A DNA stretch of 64,000 nucleotides, taken from Luteimonas sp. BLCC-B24. Its GTDB lineage: Bacteria > Pseudomonadota > Gammaproteobacteria > Xanthomonadales > Xanthomonadaceae. The position numbers were made by a program, and so were the translations under genes. Shown here piece after piece: positions 30,125 through 38,762 of this stretch; the stretch's first letter is position 1, and every line of letters starts with the position of its first letter. The stretch lies in contig NZ_JAQQGN010000003.1 in assembly GCF_028550595.1 (NCBI RefSeq), forward strand, positions 124,001 to 188,000, read 5' to 3'. The notes under the pieces are model-generated. The model did no database searches. It saw only the letters and a program-made list of their open reading frames with translations, and had not been told where the DNA came from.

Positions 30125-31369
30125 ATGTCGAAGTTCCGTCTTTCCCACCCGGTGCTTGCCGGTGCGATCGCCACTGCATTGCTGGCGTTCGCCGCCCCGG
30201 CCGCGGTACACGCCCAGGACGCGGGCAGCGAGCGCGGCGATCGCAGCACGCGCGCCGACCGCAGCGCCCGTTCGAGCGAGCGCGGCGAGCGCCGCAGCTC
30301 GCGTCAGGCCCAGGCCGAGACGGCGCCGCGCTACCCGAACGCCACCCGCGAGGCGCCCGGCATTTCGGCCAGCCAGCGCCTGGCCAAGCAGCTCAACACG
30401 CTCTCGGAAGCCAACAACGAGCAGGACGCCGCGAAGGGCCTGCCGATCGCCGACGAGATCCTCGCCAACGAGCGCGCCAACCAGTACGACAAGTCGATCG
30501 CCGCGCTGCTCGCCGGTCAGCTGCTTCTCAACGACGACAACGACCGCGCGGTCGCGTATCTGCGGCAGGCGATCGATCTGGGGGGCCTCGACAACGACAA
30601 CCACTTCCAGGCGATGCTGATCATCGCCCAGCTCCAGGCCCAGGAGCAGGACTACGAGGCCGCGCTCACGACGCTCGAGCGCTACCTCGCCGAGTCGGGT
30701 TCGACCGATCCCAAGGACCAGGCGCTCAAGGGCAACATGCTCTACCGTCTCGAGCGCTATCCCGAGGCGATCGCGGTGCTCAAGCCGCTGGTCGAGTCCG
30801 GTGGCGACGTCGATCCGCAGTGGACCCAGCTGCTGATGGGCGCCTATGCCGAATCCGGCAACACGGCCGAGGCCACCCGCATGGCCGAACAGGTCGCCCA
30901 GGCCACGCCGGGTGACAAGCGCTCGCAGATCAACCTCGCCGTGTCCTATCTGCAGACCGACCAGAACGACAAGGCGATCGAGGTGTTCGAGCGCCTGCGC
31001 AGCAGTGGCCAGCTGACCGAGGAAAACGAGTACCGCAATCTCTACGCGCTGTATCTCAACAGCGACAACAAGGAGCGCGAAGCCATCGCGGTCATCAACG
31101 ACGGCCTCGAGAAGAACGTGCTCAAGCCCGACTACCGCACGATGTCCGCGCTCGGTCAGGCCTACTATTTCTCCGACCAGATCGGTCCGGCCATCGAGGC
31201 CTGGCAGAAGGCGGCGCCGCTGGCGGAGAACGGCGAGACGTATCTCAACCTCGCGCGCGTCTTGCACCAGGAAGGCCGCAGCGCCGAAGCGAAGGACGCC
31301 GCGCGTCAGGCGATCGCGAAGGGCCTGAAATCGAACACCGACGCCGAGCGCATCATCTCCTCGCGTTAA
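30125..31369 (+). CDS. exported tetratricopeptide-repeat protein
   Basis: This 414-residue protein has a Sec signal peptide (cleavage near VHAQD, residue 31) and an Arg/Ser-rich low-complexity stretch (about 34-65). At least five TPR-like helical pairs follow (DYEAALTTLERYLAES, RYPEAIAVLKPLVESG, DKAIEVFERLR, IGPAIEAWQKAAPLA, SAEAKDAARQAIAKG). TPR proteins act as periplasmic scaffolds. It lies directly upstream of the tonB-exbBD cluster in the same direction and may assist TonB-linked transport, but no specific role is established here. Confidence 0.8.
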   Translation: MSKFRLSHPVLAGAIATALLAFAAPAAVHAQDAGSERGDRSTRADRSARSSERGERRSSRQAQAETAPRYPNATREAPGISASQRLAKQLNTLSEANNEQDAAKGLPIADEILANERANQYDKSIAALLAGQLLLNDDNDRAVAYLRQAIDLGGLDNDNHFQAMLIIAQLQAQEQDYEAALTTLERYLAESGSTDPKDQALKGNMLYRLERYPEAIAVLKPLVESGGDVDPQWTQLLMGAYAESGNTAEATRMAEQVAQATPGDKRSQINLAVSYLQTDQNDKAIEVFERLRSSGQLTEENEYRNLYALYLNSDNKEREAIAVINDGLEKNVLKPDYRTMSALGQAYYFSDQIGPAIEAWQKAAPLAENGETYLNLARVLHQEGRSAEAKDAARQAIAKGLKSNTDAERIISSR

Positions 31370-31403
31370 GGAAAAGTTGTATGTGCCACGGATGGTGCAG
31401 GCC

Positions 31404-31421
31404 GCTTATCTTGGTATAAGC
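31404..31421 (+). promoter_or_regulatory. palindrome in the tonB promoter region
   Basis: GCTTAT and ATAAGC flank CTTGGT about 85 bp before the tonB ATG. The right arm includes a TATAAG -10-like hexamer. It does not match a Fur box convincingly. Downstream, CCTGCCGC (31431-31438) and GCGGCAGG (31447-31454) form an 8-bp leader hairpin. Confidence 0.4.
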
Positions 31422-31504
31422 TTTAGGGTTCCTGCCGCCCGGAAGCGCGGCAGGATCGACATCCCCACCGGGTTTCGCACCCCGGCCTCACCAGAGTTCT
31501 CCGC

Positions 31505-32170
31505 ATGACGCTACGTTCGACGACGACCAACAGGAACGACGAAGACGAGGGCTTGAACTGGGCTCGCATCGCCGGCTTCACGATGGTGGTCGCGTTCCAC
31601 GCCGCCGCGATCATGCTGCTGCTGGCGCCCGTGAATCCGCCGAACACTGCGCCTGACGAAGAGATGGCGACCCGCGTGGTCATCATCGAACCGCCGCCGC
31701 CGCCCCCGCCGCCGCCGCCGCCGCCGCCGGAACCGCCGAAGCCGCAGCCCATCAAGGAGCTGTCGCCTCCGCGACCGACACCGGTGCCACCGCCGCCGGA
31801 AGCGCCGCCGGTCGTGTTCGACGACCCGTCGCCGATGGACACCCCGGCTCCGCCGCCGGCGCCGCCCGCACCGCCGGCTGCCGTCGCCGACATCGGCGCC
31901 AGCGTCGACATCTCGTCGAAGAACATGAACCCGCCTCGCTACCCGCCCGCCGCCGCGCGCGCGCAGATCGAAGGCACGGTCATCCTGGTCATCGATGTCG
32001 ATGCCAACGGCAACGTGACCAACGTGTCGGTCGAGAAGTCCAGCCGTAACCGTGATCTCGACCGCGCCGCGATCGAAGCCGCACGCCGCTGGTCGTTCTC
32101 GCCCGCGATGCAGAACGGCAAGCCGGCCGCTGGCCGCGTGCGTGTTCCGGTCGACTTCAGCCTGAGCTGA
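31505..32170 (+). CDS. tonB: energy transducer TonB
   Basis: This 221-residue protein has one N-terminal membrane span (about residues 19-40), a proline-rich spacer with a run of 13 prolines (codons 31691-31729), and a C-terminal TonB domain (YPPAAARAQIEGTVILVIDVD, ARRWSFSPAMQNGKPAAGRV). It carries ion-gradient energy from ExbB-ExbD to outer-membrane receptors such as the one at 56561. It heads the tonB-exbB-exbD-exbD cluster typical of Xanthomonas relatives. The proline run makes its translation likely to need EF-P. Confidence 0.92.
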   Translation: MTLRSTTTNRNDEDEGLNWARIAGFTMVVAFHAAAIMLLLAPVNPPNTAPDEEMATRVVIIEPPPPPPPPPPPPPEPPKPQPIKELSPPRPTPVPPPPEAPPVVFDDPSPMDTPAPPPAPPAPPAAVADIGASVDISSKNMNPPRYPPAAARAQIEGTVILVIDVDANGNVTNVSVEKSSRNRDLDRAAIEAARRWSFSPAMQNGKPAAGRVRVPVDFSLS

Positions 32171-32272
32171 TCGGCCACGTCACACCCGATACCTGGCGTC
32201 CCGCGTGGACGCCCGCTTGACCCGCGTCAAACGTTCCACTCTTCAAACCACTAAATCTAGAAGGTACGCGTC

Positions 32273-33025
32273 ATGCTGCAGGAAACCACCAACGCCGCTG
32301 TGTCCAATGCTGCAGGTCTGTCGCAGATGGGCTTTGCTGACATGATCGAGCACATGGACGCGGTCAACTGGACCGTGCTCATCGTGCTGATCATCATGTC
32401 CGCGATGTCGATCTTCTGGATCATCTTCAACGCGATCAAGAATGCACGTCTGCGCGGCAGCTCGGACCGCGTGATCAACACGTTCTGGGAAACCCCGAAC
32501 GCTCAGGACGCGATCCGCTTCATGGAAGAGCAGCCCAAGAGCGAGCCCTTCTCGAAGGTCGCCCTCGATGCGGCCCAGGCGGCGGCCCACCACCAGCGTC
32601 ATGAAGGTTCGCGTCTGGTCGAGTCGCTGAACCGTTCGGAGTTCGTCGATCGCGCCCTGCGTCAGGCCGTGACCCGCGAATCGCTGAAGCTCGAAGATGG
32701 TCTGACCCTGCTCGCGACCGTCGGTGCGACCGCGCCGTTCGTGGGTCTGCTGGGTACGGTGTGGGGCATCTACCGCGCCCTGATCCGTATCGGTGCCAGC
32801 GGCCAGGCCGACATCGGTGCGGTGGCGGGTCCGGTCGGCGAGGCGCTGATCATGACCGCGATCGGTCTGGGCGTCGCGATCCCGGCGGTGCTGGGCTACA
32901 ACTTCTTCGTGCGCATCAACCGCGGCCTCAACAACAAGCTCGACACCTTCGCGCACGACCTGCACGACTTCTTCGCGACCGGTTCGCGCGTGGGCGACGT
33001 TGCTCCGCCGGCGGCCAAGGTCTAA
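32273..33025 (+). CDS. exbB: TonB-system proton channel protein ExbB
   Basis: This 250-residue MotA/TolQ/ExbB family protein has spans near residues 31-51, about 150-172 and 185-207. The conserved segment LLATVGATAPFVGLLGTVWGIYRALIRIG lies around the second span, and AIGLGVAIPAVLGYNFF forms the third. With ExbD it uses proton motive force to energise TonB. AGAAGGT precedes the ATG. Confidence 0.93.
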   Translation: MLQETTNAAVSNAAGLSQMGFADMIEHMDAVNWTVLIVLIIMSAMSIFWIIFNAIKNARLRGSSDRVINTFWETPNAQDAIRFMEEQPKSEPFSKVALDAAQAAAHHQRHEGSRLVESLNRSEFVDRALRQAVTRESLKLEDGLTLLATVGATAPFVGLLGTVWGIYRALIRIGASGQADIGAVAGPVGEALIMTAIGLGVAIPAVLGYNFFVRINRGLNNKLDTFAHDLHDFFATGSRVGDVAPPAAKV

Positions 33026-33067
33026 TCAAGAACGTCTCGTAGCAGTCAGCGACAACGGAGTTTCGAT

Positions 33068-33487
<420 letters not shown>

Positions 33488-33501
33488 CCGGAGCAACACG
33501 C

Positions 33502-33912
33502 ATGGCATTCTCATCCGGTGGCGAAGGCCCGATGGCCGACATCAACATCATTCCGCTCTGCGACGTGATGTTGGTGCTGCTGATCATCTTCATGGTGACT
33601 GCGCCCAAGGCCTCCTATCCGATCGATATCGATCTTCCCCAGCGCTCGACGCAGCAGCCCGATAATCCGGTAGAACCACCGGAACCGATCCGGCTGCGCA
33701 TCGACGGCTCGGGCCAGATCTTCTGGAACGACAGCCCGACGCCGATCTCGGCGCTGCGCAACATGATGGAATCGGAAGTCCAGCGCGATCCGACCAACCA
33801 GCCGACGCTCGAGATCGACACGAACGCCGATGCCGATTACGGCGTGCTGGCCAAGGTCTTGGCCGAGGCCAAGAACGCGCAGATGCAGAAGATCGGCTTC
33901 GTACGGCAGTAA
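33502..33912 (+). CDS. exbD2: biopolymer transport protein ExbD (second copy)
   Basis: This 136-residue ExbD paralogue has the same N-terminal AFSSGG leader and span ([21 protein letters not shown]) with the essential Asp retained, but a diverged periplasmic domain. In Xanthomonas campestris the second ExbD is dispensable for iron uptake but needed for other functions. The same may hold here. It starts 15 bp after exbD1 and ends the operon before a strong terminator. Confidence 0.9.
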   Translation: MAFSSGGEGPMADINIIPLCDVMLVLLIIFMVTAPKASYPIDIDLPQRSTQQPDNPVEPPEPIRLRIDGSGQIFWNDSPTPISALRNMMESEVQRDPTNQPTLEIDTNADADYGVLAKVLAEAKNAQMQKIGFVRQ

Positions 33913-33968
33913 CGCATCAACCGTCGGTGCGGGCCTGCAGCACGCACGACGCGCAACTGATGGATTTG

Positions 33969-33995
33969 AACGCCGCCTACGGGCGGCGTTTTTTT
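33969..33995 (+). terminator. strong intrinsic terminator after exbD2
   Basis: AACGCCGCC and GGCGGCGTT form a 9-bp stem around TACG, followed by a run of seven T. This is the clearest Rho-independent terminator in the window and closes the tonB cluster. Confidence 0.92.
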
Positions 33996-34622
33996 GTTCG
34001 GCGCGTCGCGGCGACGGGCCGCGCGGTTGTTCCAGGCGCCGCCATGTCGAAGCCGCGCTCGTGCTGTCATCGTGCTGGGTGGATGCGGAGCGACGCAGGG
34101 CGGTCTTCGAACGCGACCGCTACCGCGCTCCGGATCGCAACTCGCCGCGTGGATGCCGCCGCATACCGGGGGCAACCCGGCTCCGGCCCGCCGACATGCG
34201 CCATATCCGCGCGCCCGCGGGACGTGGCGTCTCGAAAGCGCGGACCAGGCCGACCCGGTACGGACGCGAGCGGCGGTGCGCCCGTTGCCCCTTTCCGTCT
34301 CGGCGGGCGTCGCGGCCAGGACCGACGCGCCCGTGCGTCGACCACGTCTCAGGTCCTGCACTCGATCTCCCGGCGCTGGACATCGCCGTGAGCTGGCTCA
34401 GCACTGCGTGCGGGCCTCGTGGTCTCGGAGCGCGGTGAGCGAAACCACCGCGGCATGACGCTGGTCCGGACCATCGCCGTGACCTGGCTCGGCACTGCGT
34501 GCCGGCCCTCGTCGTCTCGGAGCGCGGTGACCGGACCGCCGGCGGCGTGACGCTGGCGATGCCGCCGAGATGCGATGACCCCGCGTCGACTTCGCACGCC
34601 CACGACGACGGGCCGGCGGGCG
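33996..34622. other. gene-free stretch with tandem repeats
   Basis: About 630 bp between the exbD2 terminator and the pdxJ stop. No frame resembles a known protein and open frames on both strands are GC-driven. The right part contains the imperfect 91-bp direct repeat described separately. Nothing recognisable was seen in the left part. Confidence 0.6.
34381..34562. repeat. imperfect direct repeat with 91-bp period
   Basis: The segment beginning CATCGCCGTGAGCTGGCTC at 34381 recurs as CATCGCCGTGACCTGGCTC at 34472. Similarity continues through GCACTGCGTGC, GTCTCGGAGCGCGGTGA and a final TGACGCTGG in each copy. Both units contain GGTCTCGGAGCGCGG-like palindromic elements. The repeat lies just downstream of pdxJ. 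Confidence 0.7.
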
Positions 34623-35381
34623 CTAGCCGGTCGAGGTGCGGTCGACGATGCGGACATAGCGCCGTACGGTCGTATCGAGACCGTCGTACAGCGCTTCGTC
34701 GATCAGGGCGTGACCGATCGAGACCTCGTCGACGCGCCCGAGCGCATCGAGAAACGCCGCCAGATTCGTCTGACTCAGGTCGTGACCCGCATTGACACCG
34801 AGACCCGCGCGACGCGCGCGCTCGGTCGTCGCGACGAATGCGGGCAGCACCGTCTGCGGCACGCCGGCGGCGAACGCGTCGGCCCAGGGGCCTGTGTACA
34901 GCTCGATACGATCGGCGCCGATCGCCCGGGCGGCCTCGACATCGCTGCCGGCATCGGCGAACAGACTGACCCGACACCCGAGCTGCTTGAACCTGTCCAC
35001 CAGCGGCGACAGCGCGGCCGCATCGCGCGCGAAGTCGAAGCCGTGATCCGAGGTCAGCTGGCCGTCGCCGTCGGGCACCAGGGTGACCTGGGCGGGGCGC
35101 GCCTGTTCGCACAGCGCGAGCAAGCCGGGATAGCCCGGGCGCGGCGGCGCGAACGGATTGCCTTCGATGTTGAACTCGATGCCGCGCGACGCCGTCAGCG
35201 CCGCGAGCGCGTGGACGTCGGGGGTGCGGATGTGCCGACCGTCGGGCCGGGGATGCACGGTGATGCCATGGGCGCCGGCGTCCAGGCAGACCTTGGCCGC
35301 GCGGCCGACATCCGGGGCATCGCCGCCACGCGAATTGCGCAGCACCGCGATCTTGTTGAGATTGACACTGAGCCGCGTCAT
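34623..35381 (-). CDS. pdxJ: pyridoxine 5'-phosphate synthase
   Basis: This 252-residue TIM-barrel enzyme joins 1-deoxyxylulose 5-phosphate with 3-amino-2-oxopropyl phosphate to give pyridoxine phosphate (vitamin B6). Conserved segments include [41 protein letters not shown] and [11 protein letters not shown]. The ATG at 35381 gives [12 protein letters not shown], the family N-terminus. It follows a small membrane-protein gene 40 bp upstream on the same strand. Confidence 0.93.
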   Translation of the reverse strand: MTRLSVNLNKIAVLRNSRGGDAPDVGRAAKVCLDAGAHGITVHPRPDGRHIRTPDVHALAALTASRGIEFNIEGNPFAPPRPGYPGLLALCEQARPAQVTLVPDGDGQLTSDHGFDFARDAAALSPLVDRFKQLGCRVSLFADAGSDVEAARAIGADRIELYTGPWADAFAAGVPQTVLPAFVATTERARRAGLGVNAGHDLSQTNLAAFLDALGRVDEVSIGHALIDEALYDGLDTTVRRYVRIVDRTSTG

Positions 35382-35421
35382 GCGTGCGCGCCGCGCGGGC
35401 CGTCCTGCCACGACATCATGC

Positions 35422-35694
35422 TCAACGCGGATCGTGCGTCGCCGGATCCGACGGCGGTTGCGCTGCGGCGCGGCGCGCCTCGGCCTGCTCGCGCAGGCGA
35501 CGCAGCTCCGCGGGGTCGACCATCATCGCCTCGCTCCGGCTCTGGTTGCCGACGCGCTGGGCCAGCAGGCCGAGTACGCCGATGACGATGAACACCAGCG
35601 CGAGCAGCAGCGCGATCGCGGCCAGGGCGACCGACGTGGTGGAGAACGCGAGCACGAGCGCACCGAGTGCGAGCAGCAGGAACAGCCAGGGCAT
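35422..35694 (-). CDS. small hypothetical membrane protein
   Basis: This 90-residue protein has two closely spaced hydrophobic segments (residues 2-22 and 24-47) and a charged C-terminal tail rich in Arg, Glu and Ala ([20 protein letters not shown]). No domain is recognised. It is upstream of pdxJ on the same strand and may share its transcript. Confidence 0.6.
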   Translation of the reverse strand: MPWLFLLLALGALVLAFSTTSVALAAIALLLALVFIVIGVLGLLAQRVGNQSRSEAMMVDPAELRRLREQAEARRAAAQPPSDPATHDPR

Positions 35695-35825
35695 GCAACG
35701 GACTCCGCCGGACGTCGGCGCAGTCTAAACCAGTGCATCGCCGCGCGTGGCACCCCGGCCGCCCCTTCCGTCGGTCGTCCGCTCCCAGTCGTCGGAGGAC
35801 GTGGCCTGCGTGGGCGGACGTCAGC

Positions 35826-37268
35826 TCAGAGCAGCGGCGAGCACAAGCGCGCCAGAGCCTCGGGTAGACGCGCCGTCAGCAGCGGCCGCGGCCGCCCGCG
35901 GTGCACGCGCGGCGCATGCGCGAATTCGCTTTCGATCAGGCGCGCGAGGCGCACGGCAATGTCCGCGTCGTCGAACAGCACCGACAACTCGAAGTTCAGC
36001 CGGAAGCTGCGGTGGTCGAAATTGGCACTGCCGATGATCGCCAGGTGGTCGTCCACCAGCAGCGATTTGCTGTGCAGCATGCGCGAGCGGTACTCGTAGA
36101 CCTTGACGCCGGCGACCAGCAGTTGCCCGAAGTAGGAACGCGCCGCGAGCGTGACCAGCCACGAATCGCTGACCCGCGGCACCAGCAGGCGCACGTCGAG
36201 ACCGGAGAGCGCGGCCGAGGTGAGCGCCATCATCGCGGCCTCGCCCGGCACGAAATAGGGCGTGGTCATCCACACCCGCTCGCGCGCGGCGTGGATCGCG
36301 CCGACGTGTGCGCGGTGGATCGCCTCCCAGGTCGAGTCGGGGCCGGAGGTGAGGATCTGGGTGCGCACCGGCCCGGCATCGGCGGGCGGCGTCTGCTGCT
36401 CGACCTCGGCGAGAAAATCGCGGCGGCCGGTGGCGTAGGCCCAGTCCTCGGCGAACACCAGCTGCAGCACGCGTACCGATTTGCCGGTCATGCGCAGATG
36501 CAGGTCGCGGTAGGCGTCCGTGCGCAGGCGCTCGTCCTGCTCGTCGGTGATGTTCATGCCGCCGGTGTAGCCGATCCGCCCGTCGATCACGACGATCTTG
36601 CGGTGCGTCCTCAGGTTGGTCCACGGCCGCTGCCAGATGCGGCCGAAACGCATCGGATGGAACCAGGCGATCTCGCCGCCGGCATCGAGCAGCGGCGCGA
36701 AAAACCGGCGCGACGCGCCCGAGCCGACGAAGTCCATCAGCAGGCGCACGCGCACGCCCGCACGCGCACGTTCGACCAGGGCGTCGCGCAGCGCGGCGCC
36801 GGTGCGGTCCGGTTCGTAGATGTAGTACTCGAGATGGACATGGTGCTCGGCGTGCGCGATGTCGCCGAGCAGCGCGTCGTACTTCGCCGCGCCGTCGACC
36901 AGAAGATCGACCTGCGCCGACGAGGTCACCGGCAGGCCGGTCGTGGCCTGTGCCAGGCGCACGAGTTCGGCGGCTTCGCCGTCCTCGGCGTCCAGTGCCG
37001 AGTTCTGCATCGCGGCGCGACTGCGACTGCGACGCAGGCGGTTGCGGCGGATCTTCTGCGGACCGAAGACGTGATAGATCAGAAAGCCCAGGTAGGGCAG
37101 CAGCGCCAGGCCCAGCAGCCAGCTCAGCGTCGCCACCGGCTCGCGCTTCTGCAGCACGATCCAGCCGCCCAGCACCACCAGATACAACAGCCAGCCGCCG
37201 ACCAGCACGGCGAGCAGGTGCGGGGTGGTCGCGAGCGCCTCCCAGGCGCGCTGCACGGCTTCGAACAT
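35826..37268 (-). CDS. cls: cardiolipin synthase (phospholipase D family)
   Basis: This 480-residue protein has two N-terminal membrane spans (about residues 18-38 and 48-67) and two phospholipase D domains with HKD motifs: His222/Lys224/Asp229 in HRKIVVIDG and His399/Lys401/Asp406 in HSKSLLVDD. Both catalytic halves are intact. The arrangement fits ClsA-type enzymes that condense two phosphatidylglycerol molecules at the inner membrane. The ATG at 37268 gives the first span near the N-terminus. It is divergent from the fap-like operon. Confidence 0.9.
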   Translation of the reverse strand: MFEAVQRAWEALATTPHLLAVLVGGWLLYLVVLGGWIVLQKREPVATLSWLLGLALLPYLGFLIYHVFGPQKIRRNRLRRSRSRAAMQNSALDAEDGEAAELVRLAQATTGLPVTSSAQVDLLVDGAAKYDALLGDIAHAEHHVHLEYYIYEPDRTGAALRDALVERARAGVRVRLLMDFVGSGASRRFFAPLLDAGGEIAWFHPMRFGRIWQRPWTNLRTHRKIVVIDGRIGYTGGMNITDEQDERLRTDAYRDLHLRMTGKSVRVLQLVFAEDWAYATGRRDFLAEVEQQTPPADAGPVRTQILTSGPDSTWEAIHRAHVGAIHAARERVWMTTPYFVPGEAAMMALTSAALSGLDVRLLVPRVSDSWLVTLAARSYFGQLLVAGVKVYEYRSRMLHSKSLLVDDHLAIIGSANFDHRSFRLNFELSVLFDDADIAVRLARLIESEFAHAPRVHRGRPRPLLTARLPEALARLCSPLL

Positions 37269-37472
37269 GACGGACTCGGTCGGGGCGCCGATCGCGCCGT
37301 GCACAGGGTAGCGGCGCGGCACGCGGCCACGGTGACGGCGTCGACGGCCGCGACATGTCACAGCCCCCTGTCACCGCCGGGTGACAGCGTCCCGCCCGCC
37401 CCGCGCCGCGCCGCGCGCGAGAATCCGGGGCCGGCATGCAACATGGACGCGACGCGCGTTCCGGACAGCCTC

Positions 37473-37490
37473 CTTGCATTTCGATGCAAG
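37473..37490. promoter_or_regulatory. palindrome upstream of the sigma-54 promoter (candidate activator site)
   Basis: CTTGCAT and ATGCAAG form a perfect 7-bp inverted repeat around TTCG, about 28 bp upstream of the -24 element of the fap-like operon. Sigma-54 activators bind dyad sites upstream, so this is a candidate site for the regulator at 43396-44715. It is closer to the promoter than usual. Confidence 0.45.
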
Positions 37491-37517
37491 CCATTGAATT
37501 TGATTGGAAAAATCATC

Positions 37518-37532
37518 TGGCACGGCCCCTGC
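37518..37532 (+). promoter_or_regulatory. sigma-54 promoter of the fap-like operon
   Basis: TGGCACGGCCCCTGC has the -24 GG (37519-37520) and -12 GC (37531-37532) separated by exactly 10 bp and matches TGGCACG-N4-TTGC with one mismatch. It lies 38 bp before the first start codon. Its first ten bases are identical to those of the glnA sigma-54 promoter at 60591. Confidence 0.85.
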
Positions 37533-37570
37533 GTTGACGTTCCCCGTCACCGAACGCGAGGGCAGGCCCG

Positions 37571-38089
37571 ATGCGCACTCCGATCCACACCGTCCTGTGC
37601 ACGCTCGGCGTCGGCCTGGCGCTGGCGACCGGCGATGCCCGGGCGGCCGGCGCGCGTACCGGCGTCCAGCCGCAGCACGGCGAGATGGTGCTGCTGCGCG
37701 ACGTCAACGCGCGTCATGCGGTGCGGCCGGCTCCGCCGAGCCTCGGTCTGATCGTCGACCCGACACCGAACCGGCAACTGCTCCCCGCGCTCGCGAATAC
37801 CGAACTCAGCGATGCCGATTTCCTCGCGCTCGACACCGGGCAGCAGGTGCAGGCACCCATGCCCGCTTCCGGCAGTCTCGCGGCGCCGCTGGTGCGCACG
37901 CTGGCGGGTCCGACGCTGAGCGGCTCGGGCCGGGACGGCGGCGCCCTGCAGGCGCCGGGCGCGCTCGGCGGCGCTGCCGGCGGGCCCTTGGGCGCGATCG
38001 GCACTGCCACGCGCGGCATCGGCGCCCAGGTCACCGGCGCCCTGTCGCAGCTGCCGTTCGGCCAGCCGGCGAGCGGGAGCGGTCCGTGA
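37571..38089 (+). CDS. exported protein of unknown function, first gene of the fap-like operon (FapA position)
   Basis: This 172-residue protein has a Sec signal peptide (cleavage after ARA, residue 25 or so) and no recognised domain. The mature part is Pro/Gly/Ala-rich, ends in a Gly/Ala/Ser-rich segment and has no cysteine. Its place corresponds to fapA, whose product is a periplasmic chaperone in Pseudomonas, but sequence similarity to FapA is not evident to me, so only the position supports the link. Its stop overlaps the next start (GTGA, 38086-38089). Confidence 0.6.
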   Translation: MRTPIHTVLCTLGVGLALATGDARAAGARTGVQPQHGEMVLLRDVNARHAVRPAPPSLGLIVDPTPNRQLLPALANTELSDADFLALDTGQQVQAPMPASGSLAAPLVRTLAGPTLSGSGRDGGALQAPGALGGAAGGPLGAIGTATRGIGAQVTGALSQLPFGQPASGSGP

Positions 38090-38706
38090 GCGCGCGCGCA
38101 GGCCTGCTCGTTGCCTGCCTCGGCCTGGGCGCCGCGCCGGCGGCGGCCGACGACTACGGCGCGATGCTCGGTTATCTCACCCAGTCGCGCATCGAGGGAA
38201 CGACCTTCGCCGGCGCCTCCGGTGCGCTGGCCCTGAACGTCGCCGCGGGCGACCTCAACCAGCAGAGCAACCTGCGCGCGATCGCCATCGGCACGCGTGC
38301 GCTCGCCAGTGCCGACGTCCGCCAGACGCGACGTGGCGACAGGGCCACGTCGCCGGATGCGGCATCGGCGGTCATCGCCGACCGCGCCTTCGCGGGCGCG
38401 TCCGGTCTGGCGGGCATCAATCAGGCCAGTGGCCGCGGCAATTCCGCATTCAACGCGGTCGCGCTCGCACTGGCGCAACAGGGCATACGCGAGACCGACG
38501 ACGACCGCGCGTTGTCGGCGGCCTTCGCGTCGGCGGGGCAACAGCACGATTTCGAACGAGGGGGCGCGACTGCGGGACGCCGCACGGCATCCGTCGACGC
38601 CACTGCGCTGCAGGGCTTCGAAGGTGTGTTGCAGCTCAACCAGGTCGCGGGCTCGGCGAACGACACCGGCAACGTCATGTCGATGTCGCTCCAGAGCGGT
38701 CCGTGA
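38086..38706 (+). CDS. secreted three-repeat protein, FapB-like minor amyloid subunit candidate
   Basis: This 206-residue protein has a signal peptide (about residues 1-21) and three imperfect repeats. They are GASGALALNVAAGDLNQQSN (44-62), GASGLAGINQASGRGNSAFN (104-123) and GVLQLNQVAGSANDTGN (180-196). The first matches the G-x-N-x-A-A-G-x-x-N-Q-Q-x-N pattern of Fap fibre repeats very well. There is no cysteine after the signal peptide. The size and three repeats separated by polar linkers fit FapB, the nucleator. Translation starts at a GTG that overlaps the previous stop. Confidence 0.68.
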   Translation: MSARAGLLVACLGLGAAPAAADDYGAMLGYLTQSRIEGTTFAGASGALALNVAAGDLNQQSNLRAIAIGTRALASADVRQTRRGDRATSPDAASAVIADRAFAGASGLAGINQASGRGNSAFNAVALALAQQGIRETDDDRALSAAFASAGQQHDFERGGATAGRRTASVDATALQGFEGVLQLNQVAGSANDTGNVMSMSLQSGP

Positions 38707-38740
38707 CCCGGCACTTCAACGGAACTTCCACGTGAACCAC

Positions 38741-38758
38741 GAGAGAGAGAGAGAGAGA
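38741..38758 (+). repeat. (GA)9 dinucleotide tract in the ribosome-binding site
   Basis: Nine perfect GA units end 4 bp before the ATG at 38763 and contain the only Shine-Dalgarno-like sequence (GAGAG) for that gene. Changes in unit number would move or weaken the SD without altering the coding frame. Confidence 0.85.
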
Positions 38759-38762
38759 CCAC

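Noticed and set aside
38727..38740. TTCCACGTGAACCA as a parS site upstream of the FapC-like gene
   Set aside because: The left half is parS-like but the right arm is broken (GAACCA); it is a single site far from the origin cluster.
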